From contig CM051025.1 in the NCBI GenBank assembly GCA_027627225.1, positions 49,846,181 to 49,910,180 of the forward strand: DNA of 64,000 nt. Direction: 5' to 3'. The notes under the pieces are model-generated. The model did no database searches, was not told the origin of the DNA, and saw only the letters and a program-made list of their open reading frames with translations. Below are positions 26,305 through 35,639 of this stretch, in pieces (positions within the stretch are counted from its first letter, which is position 1; each line of letters opens with the position of its first letter). Source of the DNA: Congeria kusceri. Taxonomy: Eukaryota > Mollusca > Bivalvia > Myida > Dreissenidae. Position numbers and translations under genes: made by a program.

Positions 26305-26406
26305 ACACCTAGACGAACTGACCAAACAGTGTTGACGAATCGTCATCACTTCTGTTCATACCGGTAAGCTAAATGAAACAGTCATAAGACGAAACGACCG
26401 TAAACC
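26305..26406 (-). repeat. MULE right terminal inverted repeat
   Basis: This is the inverted partner of 21,958-22,065. It ends GACGAAACGACCGTAAACC directly before the second ACGCAGGAG. Confidence 0.9.
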
Positions 26407-26415
26407 ACGCAGGAG
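26407..26415. repeat. 9-bp target-site duplication, right
   Basis: An exact copy of ACGCAGGAG from 21,949-21,957. The interrupted P1 repeat resumes after it. Confidence 0.9.
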
Positions 26416-26470
26416 AGGTCCCTATACCAAAAGCTCACTAAGCACTTTGTGCTCAGGTGAGCTAAAAATT
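26416..26470 (+). repeat. Tandem-repeat element P1, right end with terminal hairpin
   Basis: This is the tail of the element interrupted by the MULE. A hairpin (AGCTCAC at 26,432-26,438 pairing with GTGAGCT at 26,457-26,463, with an inner AGCAC/GTGCT stem) is followed directly by CTAA. The same tail closes the large array at 56,859-56,897. Confidence 0.75.
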
Positions 26471-26702
26471 TGTATTTGCACGACTTATTCAGATAATGAA
26501 TGAAAGGCAGCAATATTTTTCATTATCAGAATTAATCGCGCCAAATATTTTATTGTCTAAATTTGCAAGCTTAACACCAATTCTCCGAAGTTAATTGTAT
26601 CCGAATACCATTACATAACGCATTGAACAATAAAATCGCTCGGCATGAATTATTTAACCATCAATGATTGCCTACAATAATAACTTTGTAATAACTTATT
26701 AC

Positions 26703-26795
26703 CTTTTCGTCATCACTTGACGAAGTGCTGTCAACTCTGTTAGAAACTCGCCTTTTTCTTTTAGTTTGGACAACACAATCGGACTGGTCCTCCAT
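26703..26795 (-). CDS. Candidate first coding exon, unknown gene
   Basis: Read on the minus strand, ATG opens a 31-codon frame that ends exactly at a GT donor (GAAAAG|GTAATA), phase 0. The peptide starts MEDQSDCVV, has a basic KRKRR patch like a nuclear localisation signal, then a Ser/Asp-rich acidic stretch. Such N-termini are common in nuclear proteins. I found no downstream exon: the next DNA on this strand is P1 and the MULE, so the gene may be broken or continue far to the left. It could be chance. Confidence 0.3.
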
Positions 26796-26825
26796 TTTTA
26801 TGTTGGGTTACACTATAACAAGTGG

Positions 26826-26905
26826 TTACTTTAGGGCAGCTGTTGTGTTCCGCGGAAAAGTTCGTAAAACCCGGAAATTTTTATCGGAATTCCCGGAAAC
26901 GATTC
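26826..26905. repeat. Diverged dispersed repeat, shared with 34.6 kb in opposite orientation
   Basis: The core GTAAAACCCGGAAATTTT and CGGAATTCCCGGAAA recurs as reverse complement at about 34,609-34,690. No ends could be defined. Confidence 0.5.
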
Positions 26906-27560
26906 AATGCACTATAAATGCATTATTATTTGTCAAATCTCAAATATTTTATGTGTTTTGACAACAGGCTTAAAGAATATATATAAATATTGTCGTTTTA
27001 TTTTATATTTCATTGAGATATTTGCGTTTGAATATTGTGATTTTTTCGTGAAATATCCAAAATCGGGAGATAACAATGAATTTCCGGAAATTATATAATG
27101 TGCTGCAAAACCATCAATTTTTGTCCGACATCGAATATATTTTGCTTTATGTAATCTTTAACTAATAGGTTTTAAGTACATATATAAAGCTTGGCTAATT
27201 TATTCGTATTTGATCGAGAAATTACCTTATGAATATCGACTTTTATTTCGGAATTGCGAACACTCGCCGCTGAGTTTCAACCACTGCAGTACACACTTAT
27301 TCGCAATTATAGAAACATATTTGACATAGTATTATTTACATAGTAAACAAAGGAATCAGTTTTCACACGTAATAATACATAATAATAATTTTCCTTTCTA
27401 TTTATACAACGAGTATAACAGGTATGGTATACATCTTTCATGCACAATTATGGCACAGCCATATTTGACCACTGACAGTTTCAACATAATTTACGCATCT
27501 CTTGCGGTACCATTTGCTTTTACAAAATTAATTGTCACATTTAACTTGGTCCCCAACAAT
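26906..27560. other. Intergenic DNA between repeat and decayed protease gene
   Basis: AT-rich. No supported feature. Confidence 0.45.
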
Positions 27561-28420
27561 ATCTGGAATTCTGCATGTACAAAATATCTTAACGAATTGA
27601 ATATTTCTTCTACTATACACTGTAACAAACGAGAGCGCATTGAAGTCACATCATACCTAATATGCGAAAAATTTGCGCTGAAGTTACTAAACAAAATTTC
27701 TGTTAAATCTGCAATAAGAAAAAAAAACACAGTCATGCGAATTTTCCTGGCGTTGTAAGTCAGGAATCGCGACTTTTAGTTTGTCTGTGTCATTGCTATA
27801 GATTTGGGATAACTGTATGGAGATGCTGCTATTTAATGATCTTGCAGACTTAAGAATGTCCAACAAAATTACATTTTCATTTTTCGCGAATTCGTATGAA
27901 GTTACCCAGTTACTTCACTTAACGGCGATTTAAAATTAGAATTTGGTGTTGATATCATTGAAGTCGGTAGAGCGTGTTTTGTCAACGGTGTCATTAAAAT
28001 TGAATCTGGGATCGCGTTTATCTCAAAGTCTGATTTTTGGGGCTTTTTGGTCCTGTCGTTTTTGCGACCCGTGGACTACTGTTTTTACGTAGAAGAGTAA
28101 GGTTTTTAACGCGTGGCTTATCGCATATGTCATCGATGTTCAGTGTCATTTTAACTGCTAAGATGTGACAACACATTCCAGTAGAAGGACAACTGCATGT
28201 TTCTTAGGCGTAATAATAACAAGACGTTTAGAGCCGTGTATTCCTTCTACTACAAAAGATTTCATCGAAGTCACCATTTTAATTTTGTCATTATCAATCA
28301 CATGCTGGGCTAATGCAGTTTGTGTCAAGTTTCTTTCAGATCCTTTTCGTTCTATGTCGTCTTTGTCATCAATAACTGTGACATTTTTGTTTTTTATTAT
28401 GTTTATTATGTCGTCACTCT

Positions 28421-28448
28421 TAAAATTTCCACTAGTTTACCAACTGGT
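28421..28448 (+). repeat. 28-bp inverted repeat, left arm
   Basis: It starts TAAAATTTCCACTAGTTTAC and is matched exactly as reverse complement by 28,868-28,895. The two arms flank 419 bp inside the decayed SWIM-Ulp1 gene. Confidence 0.9.
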
Positions 28449-28867
28449 TGTGTTCCGTCACTCGGTTTATCAATGGCGAAATCATCTTTTATTATGTCCA
28501 TTAAGTCGTCACTTTTAAGTTCACGCGGTTTATCACTGGCGAAATCGTTTTCATTTGTATTCAATTTGTCACTGTCAGATGGCAATATATTAGCATTTGT
28601 TTCCATTTCAGGAGCAAAACATGATTTTTTGAAGTTTTCGAAGTGTTCTTTGGCACGTTTTAGGATGTCATCCGGCGTACCAGATAGATGCGGTACGTGT
28701 ATATCTGTCGGATCAATTTTTGCATACTCGAACTCTGGTTTTAATTTAAAGTTCCCAATCCTTCTCTACCACACTGTATGTCAGCATACACAGCATTTTG
28801 TGCAATGAACTGATTGATACATATTAGTTCAACTTTGATCGATAACAAAAATATCCCCACCGATTAC

Positions 28868-28895
28868 ACCAGTTGGTAAACTAGTGGAAATTTTA
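28868..28895 (-). repeat. 28-bp inverted repeat, right arm
   Basis: The exact inverted partner of 28,421-28,448. Confidence 0.9.
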
Positions 28896-29085
28896 TGTGA
28901 ACTAACATCGCCTGATTCACACTGACTAAGAATACTTTCAACGTCGCTGGTGGACATTGGCGAGGTTTTATTGCAAAACACAACCGACTTTTCCCCACCC
29001 CCAACTTGCCTATTTCTATTGGTTGAAACCTGAGTTGGATCTTCAATCCAACGAATAATATTATATACTTCCGTCAAATCCGACG

Positions 29086-29485
29086 TAGATGTCGGGTTCC
29101 TAGGTGTTGACGTTTTGGCGGTTGCCGACGACCCCTTTCTAGTAGATGTCGGGTTCCGAGGCGTTGACGTCTTGACGGTTGCCGACGACCCCTTTCTAGT
29201 TGATGTCTGGTTCCGAGGTGTAGACGTCTTGACGGTTGCCGACGACCCCTTTCTAGTAGATGTCGGGTTCCGAGGCGTTGACGTCTTGGCGGTTGCCAAA
29301 GACCCCTTTCATGTAGATGTCGGGTTGCGAGGCGTTGACGTTTTGGTGGTTGCCGACGACCCCTTTCTAGTAGATGTCGCGTTGCGAGGCGTTGACGTCT
29401 TGGCGGTTGCCGACGACCCCTTTCTAGTAGATGTCGGGTTGCGAGGCGTTGACGTCTTGGCGATTGCCAAAGACCCTTTTCTGAA
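29086..29485 (-). repeat. 57-bp coding minisatellite (19 residues per unit)
   Basis: About seven copies of a 57-bp unit encode KTSTPRNPTSTRKGSS plus ATA/ATV on the minus strand. The period is a multiple of three, so both strands stay open across the array. The protein repeat is basic and likely disordered. Confidence 0.9.
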
Positions 29486-29499
29486 CCCAAGCTACGCCC

Positions 29500-30674
29500 C
29501 GTCCAAAATCTTTGTACAACATAAAAATCTGCCGCGAACGTCCTTAATGAATATTTGCAAAAGCAGTTAATTATGTATTTCTCTATGTCAGACTCAATAA
29601 AAAAACTAGTTTTTGTAAACAATTCAAAATAAATAAATATACGTATACGCAAATTTAGCTATGCACAACACTGCGAAAGTGTATGTAATTATAGTTGAGA
29701 AACGAGGACATCCAAAATAATTTAGACTAAATTTGTTGGAATTAGCTGTTTATGCTAATCGCATTAATTCTTAAATACATATCCTATACTGAGTTACTGG
29801 CTGAAGTTAATTAATACCATTCCTGCAACGTTTGGGCTAACGTAAAGAGAACGTATTTAGAACGTGTTTGTGCTAGTTTAGGATACTATTGAATAAAAGT
29901 AAAAATTTATAAACGCTAGGTCGAGTGTAGTAATATTTGCTGATAGAAGGTTTTGTTAAAATCACTGTAAGCTGGCTTAACCTATTCCATCAGACCTGAA
30001 TAAACAGTCCATACCCTGCTAGTTGCACAGTGACTTGTCACACGGTATATTGCAATTGCTTATCTACACACCATCAGGGGTCTTTTTGACACATACATGA
30101 TACAAACTGTGTACTCTACATAGACTTACTTAGCGAAATTCATATACTTTGCAGAGAAAATTCGAACAGTTCAACTGATTAATTACAATATCATCATAAT
30201 ATTTTTTTTTAACCAAAAGTTATTGTTTTTTCCACCCTTCTTAGAAATAAAAATTATTTTGTTCAATATCTTCAAGAAGTAATAAATAGTCCATGGTGAA
30301 ATGAACAAAAAATATTTGGGTAACAAACATAGATATAAAGATGTCTGCAAAATAAACTATTACATATGTGTCCCTGAAATTCACTAATATGCGTAGAAAC
30401 GGTGTATAAGAACAGATACACAGATTAATCGGGAATAGTTATTATATATAATACATTGTTATATCTAGATCAATGAGATAACTAGATTTTATCAGCATGC
30501 ATCATGGACAATCAATTAACAGGAGGAGGGCAATGTAATCGGAACATCGGAAGGGCGCGTGTCGCATATACCCTTTTATAATGGCAGAGTTGCGCTGCTT
30601 ATAAAAACTAGTTTAAGATCATTAACTTCAATTTTGATGAATATTTATAATTGAAAAGCAACAAGTGTTCATAA
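29500..30674. other. Intergenic DNA
   Basis: No supported exon. Short A/T runs only. Confidence 0.45.
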
Positions 30675-30794
30675 TATCTTTAGAAAATATTGTTTTAAAT
30701 TTATATTGTACGTGTCAGACTTATCAAGCTGGGCTTATCTTTAGAAAATACTGTTTTAAATTTATATTGTACGTGTCAGACTTATCAAGCTGGG
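30675..30794 (+). repeat. 61-bp direct duplication
   Basis: TATCTTTAGAAAATA through ATCAAGCTGGG occurs at 30,675 and again at 30,736 with very few differences, directly beside a TIR mini-element. Confidence 0.85.
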
Positions 30795-31033
30795 ACCAGT
30801 TGCTCAAAACTTTAACGGCCAATTAAGCTAACAGCCGTTAACTTTTGGATGAAGATTTTGATGTAAATTAAATGTTAAAATTTTAAACTTTGCATTTATC
30901 TTTAAATAAATTGATATGCTCAAATAATTGTCAAATGCTTCATACGTGAATTGCTTGTAATATTAGTTTTATTTACATCTAAAGTTAACAGGCCGTTAGC
31001 TTAACCGGCCGTTAAAGTTTTGAGCAACTGGAC
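30793..31033. mobile_element. TIR mini-element M2, copy 1
   Basis: The left end GGACCAGTTGCTCAAAAC continues with TTTAACGGCC. It is matched by the inverted right end GTTTTGAGCAACTGGACC preceded by GGCCGTTAAA. The interior is AT-rich and non-coding. A second copy lies at 62,157-62,390. Confidence 0.85.
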
Positions 31034-31088
31034 CCTGGGCTTTACATTAATGCATGACTATTTTATTTACTAAATCCTACCTAAGAAG

Positions 31089-32922
31089 AAACAAGAGATG
31101 TTTGTAAAACATGTATGCCCCCCCCCCCCGACTTACAGCCAAGTTGTGAATATGCGCAATTGTTAAGAATTTTTTTTAATATGCAATGGAAGGTTTCGAT
31201 ATATGGTATCTATGTATGAAGTTTCATTAAAATATCTCGATGCGTTCTCAAGTTATTGAGCGGAAACCGTTTTTCTATTTTTAGTAATGGTGACCTTGAC
31301 CTTGATCTTACCCAACCAATATGAAATCCCAAGAGAGGTCTCAATATAAGGTATCTATGTATTAAGTTTCATTAAAATATCTCGATGCGTTCTCAAGTTA
31401 TTGAGCGGAAACCGTTTTTCTATTTTTAGCAACGGTGACATTGACCCCACCCACCCCATATGCAATCCCAAGCGAGGTCTCGATATAAGGTATCTATGTA
31501 TGAAGTTTCATTAAAATATCTCAATGCTTGTCTAGTTATTGAGCGAAAACCGTTTTTCTATTTTTAGTATCGGTGACCTTGACCTTGACCCCACCCACCA
31601 CATATGCAATCCCAAGAGAGGTCTCAATATAAGATATCTATGTATGAAGTTTCATTAACATATCTTGATGCGTTCTCAAGTTATTAAGCGAAAACCATTA
31701 TATATTTTTAGTAACTGTCACCTTGACCTTGACCACACCCACCCCAATGCAATCTCAAGCAAGGCTTCGATATAGGGTATATATGTATGAAGTTTCATTA
31801 AAATATCTCGATGCGTTCTCAAGTTATTGAGCAGAAACCGTTTTTTTATTTTTAGTTATGGTGACCTTGGTCTTGACCCCACCCACCCCATATGCAATTC
31901 CAAGCGAGATGGTATTTACGTATGAAGTTTCATTAAAATATCTTTATGGATTCTAAAGTTATTGAGCGGAAACCGTTTTGCTATTTTAGTAACGGTGACC
32001 TTGACCCAACCCACCCCATATACAATCCCAAGCGATGTCTCGATATAAGGTATTTATGTATGAAGTTTCATTAAAATATCTCGATGCAATCTCAAGTTAT
32101 TGAGTGGAAACCGTTGTTTTCTATTTTTTAGTAACGGTGACCTTGACCCAACCCACCCCATATACAATCCCAAGAGAGGTCTCAATATAAAAGGTATCTA
32201 TGTATTAAGTTTCATTAAAATATCTCGATGCGTTCTCAAGTTATTGAGCGGAAACCGATTTTCTATTTTTAGCAACGGTGACCTTGACCCCACCCACCCC
32301 ATATGCAATCCCAAACGAGGTCTCAATATAAAAGGTATCTATGCATGAAGTTTCATTAAATATCTCGATGCGTTCTCAAGTTATTGAGCGGAGACCGTTT
32401 TTCTAGTTTTAGTAACGGTGACCTTGACCTGACTTCACCCACCCCATATGCAATCCCAAGCGAGGTCTCCATATAAGATATCTATGTATGAAGTTTCATT
32501 AAAATATCTCTATGCGTTCTCAAGTTATTGAGTGGAAACCGGTTTTCTAGTTTTAATAACGGTGACCTTGACCTTGACCCCACCCACCCCATATGAATCC
32601 AAATCGAGGTATCGATATAAGGTATCTATGTATAAATTTTCATTAAAATATCTCGATGCGTTCTCAAGTTATTGAGCGGAAACCATTTTTCTATTTTTAG
32701 CAACGGTGACCTCGGCTTTTGACCTGTTGACCTCAAAATGAATAGGCGTCTTCCTTTCCTCCAAAGTAACCAGCATACCAACTTAAATGATCGTAGGTCA
32801 AAGCGTTCTCTAGATATCGTGCGGAAACGAAATGGTCTACGGACAGACCGACCATCTGACCGACCGACCGACGGACCGGTGCAAAGCAATATACCCACAC
32901 TTCTTCGAAGGGGGGCATAATT
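31089..32922 (+). mobile_element. Tandem-repeat element P3 with about 142-bp units
   Basis: It starts AACAAGAGATGTTTG followed by TATGCCCC and a C-run, and ends with GGGGGGCATAA, so the outer parts are inversely related. The body is a tandem array (31,170-32,730). The element at 60,350-61,110 has similar ends (AACAAGAGCTCTTTG, TATGCCCC, GGGGCAT) but a different interior. The design resembles bivalve pearl-like elements, which is an analogy and not a proven relationship. Confidence 0.65.
31170..32730 (+). repeat. About 142-bp tandem array, 11 units
   Basis: GTTTCATTAAAATATCT-type motifs start near 31,221, 31,366, 31,505, 31,649, 31,792, 31,927, 32,065, 32,209, 32,350, 32,493 and 32,637. That is a spacing of 135-145 bp. 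Most units carry GGTGACCTTGACCTTGACC, or a shortened form, near the middle. Confidence 0.9.
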
Positions 32923-34970
32923 ATGTGCTCGCCGAAAGGTATGGAGCAACTTCAAAAATCACTCCTTCTGAAAAGAACTGGGATGCTCTATATCCAGATT
33001 ACGAAAACACTTGATAGGAACCATTACACAAATAGTCCGACAAGTATTTTGTCTGGCTATGTCCCACTATTAATGCCATAGTTTATGTTTTAAGCACAAA
33101 CGCACATATAACACTAAACCAATTTTAATTAAAACTGCACAGATTAAACACTCGCTATATCAAAATGAAATATATTATTAGTATCCAAATTGTTCAACAA
33201 TTCACACACATACAATACAACAAATACAATACAAAGAGCCTGGAACAATTTTTATACTGTAAGTGCAAGAATGAATGCATGAATTGCTTGTTTGTCCTCG
33301 GGGCTTCGGTTAAAAACCATTGCCCGAGCACGTGGGTTATTAAAACATTGTTAGTATTCACAGTACGGGCGTGGCAGCCCTATAAAATACTTCACATCAT
33401 AACTTGTAATTATAAGGTATAAGATAGATTGCGTATTTACTTAAAATGCTTTCATCATGTATATGGATGCGCTAATAATATTGTTACGTATAATATATCG
33501 ATTACACTTTGTATTGAAGTGCGACAATCGTTATTATGCAGGTTATATATTAGATTGCTCATTTTGTCATTGGCTCCGTGATTTAGAGTTTCTCACAAAA
33601 ATGATCCTTTTTTTGTATTGTTGAAAAATTACCCAATGTATCAGAACAAACAACGAATTCATTACAAAGCGGCATCTTTTCAGTTTTCGCACGTCACGAA
33701 ACATCAACAGATTAAAGGCAATTACTAATTTACAGAATGGATTTGCGGCGACATGATTAAAGCCGCTTCATATCACACTTTCAGGTGCTAAATGGTTTCA
33801 TTAAGACAAACATAATAATATAAAAATTGTGCGGCTAAAAAATTAGCTAACAAATTACCAACTATTAATCAAGAAATTAAGCATTCAACTATGAAATTAC
33901 TTTGACAGTAATCATCATTAGAAAACTAACGTAATAAAATGAGTGATAAAAATATAGACTCGTGATAAAGGTTCTCATTATTATGATTATTCACGTAATT
34001 TCTGTCGTGAAATACACTTGTTTTTCAACAAGGGTTTGATTAATCATGCTTTTGAAAATTAAAGAATTCTTTAACATTTGAATAGTTAGATTTATAGCTT
34101 GTCGTGAAAAATGTAAAAAAAAAGAAGGTCGTAGACTTCGCAATTCACAATTGATACAAATTCTCAAAATTACAAAAATATTTTTACATTTTTGTAAACG
34201 TCTGAAGGTTTTCTTAATAATGATGTAAGTTTTGCAAAGGTCGGTCGAAAAATAATGTCTTTATAACCATTTTTGACGATTCCAGTTTTGCTGTGAAGAC
34301 GGACACAATTTCCCCTATTTAATAAGAACTCAATATTGGATTAATTACTTAAGATTTAGCATTTTTCAATACTGTGAATATCTTCTTCATGACAATACGC
34401 TTTTAATAAAGGTCGGTTGGAAAATACTGTTGATATAAACATTTTGTTCATTTCCGGAAAATAGATTTAACGAAAGTTTGGTCGTGAACTCTTCACGGGA
34501 CTAAATGTCGCAGTAATGTTATTTTTTTACATTTCCAGAAAGGTTGAAAGGTCTTCTTTACAATGATACTATTGTTTTTGAAAATTTTGACATTTGCAAC
34601 TCATTTTATCTTTTCCGGGAATTCCGATTAAAATTTCCGGGTTTTCCAATAATTTGCGGGTTTTACACTTTGCCTCGATCGCCGTTACTTTGCCCTAATA
34701 ATGTTGCCAGACTGTATAATCACAAACGGTTTAAAAAAATTAAAGTGACAATGTTTACGAATAGGGTCCCTCGGGGACAGTTGCAGCAAAAATATGAAAT
34801 GTGTATATTAATAGCTGATTCTGCAATGTTTTAACTAGATAACTATTGTATTGTGTACTGGTAATGTCAAGCCTCGGCTTACGTTGCATGTACTACAAGA
34901 GTCTACATTAAAGTAATAATGAAAAAAAAATCACAAAGCTTATGATTTCAAAGTTTTATCCGGATTGTTC
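32923..34970. other. Intergenic DNA
   Basis: No supported gene. The dispersed repeat related to 26,826-26,905 lies at about 34,609-34,690 in inverted orientation. Confidence 0.45.
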
Positions 34971-35140
34971 GATGTAATAAAATAAATAACATATGGCTGA
35001 GAGGGTGATATAAATAATATCAACCCTCGAAAAGTCATATCAACCTCGGCTACCGCCTCGGTTTATATAACATTTCTCGGGTTGACATTATTTTATATCA
35101 CCCTCTCAGCCATGTGTTATTTATATCATTTTATTTATTT
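34970..35140. repeat. Foldback element
   Basis: The left arm AACATATGGCTGAGAGGGTG followed by ATATAAATAATATCAACC is matched by an inverted right arm ending TCAGCCATGTGTTATTTATA, with a loop of about 60 bp. It is AT-rich and cruciform-prone. There is no coding potential. Confidence 0.8.
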
Positions 35141-35639
35141 TTTATTTTTTTTTAATAAAAAAATCTCATAATGTAGTAAATTATTCGTACGTTCTTTGTT
35201 GTATACTACTTTGTTTGGCACATTTATATAACACAATAACATTACACTTGACGAAGGAGATCACGTTTTCGTAGATTATGTTTGTACCTTTAATGTAATC
35301 GCCGTATAATCATAATGTGAATTAACCGTACATTGTCGAAGATCTAGAAAACCCAATGGTATGTTTTACATTCACCAGCTTGTACTGAACAATTTGCATG
35401 GAAAATTTAGTTATTCTGAAAACAAAAGGGTCATGCTAACATAGTGACTTTTAACATAATGCAAACCGTGCAGATATTGTACAAATAAGTGAACCCATAT
35501 GTAAGATTTTTGCCATAAGTATATTTAACATATAAGACCAAACGCGTGCCCTTTTCTGTCAATTCTAATAATTAACTAAAAGTAATTACTAATAAACTTG
35601 TCCAATTTCCACCACCAGAACCAATAAATGACGGATAGA
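35141..35639. other. Intergenic DNA
   Basis: No supported feature. Confidence 0.45.

Larger units (their letters stand above)
21958..26406 (+). mobile_element. Mutator-like DNA transposon (MULE) with FLYWCH-MULE gene
   Basis: Long terminal inverted repeats (about 100 bp) and an exact 9-bp target duplication bound a 4.45-kb element. It carries a decayed, intron-bearing transposase gene on the plus strand. It is inserted into tandem-repeat element P1 and has itself been invaded by a hairpin mini-element (23,634-23,890) and a TIR element (24,148-24,901). The insertion order is therefore P1, then MULE, then the two nested elements. Confidence 0.92.
27570..29490 (-). pseudogene. Decayed SWIM zinc finger / Ulp1-like protease gene
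   Basis: Reading the minus strand in order: a 19-residue basic Ser/Thr/Pro repeat (29,485-29,086); a region through YNIIRWIEDPTQ; an acidic block with VPHLSGTPDDILKRAKEHF and SDDLMDIIKDD (about 28,755-28,403); SERNLTQTALAQHVI; a SWIM-type finger with CSCPSTGMCCHILAVK (about 28,215-28,147); and a Ulp1/C48-like region (27,915-27,570) with NWVTS, VILLDIL, IPDLQRQENSHDC and SMRSRLLQC. The HDC cysteine sits where C48 proteases have the nucleophile, and the usual DCGLFAI continuation is frameshifted in a T-run. The His expected at NW is Asn. Frameshifts and stops (about 28,160, 28,020, 27,740) make it a pseudogene. SWIM plus Ulp1 architecture is seen in transposon-related proteins, so a mobile origin is likely but not shown. 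Confidence 0.65.

Noticed and set aside
27450..27758. Plus-strand 102-codon frame
   Set aside because: It is antisense to the Ulp1-like region, whose motifs on the minus strand explain the open frame.
29115..29570. Plus-strand 151-codon frame with DDPFLVDVGFRGVDVL repeats
   Set aside because: It is the opposite strand of the 57-bp minisatellite. Continuation into SWIM and protease-like sequence exists only on the minus strand.
31121..31130. C-run as telomere-like or G-quadruplex array
   Set aside because: A single short homopolymer at the start of a P3 element, without repeated G-tracts.
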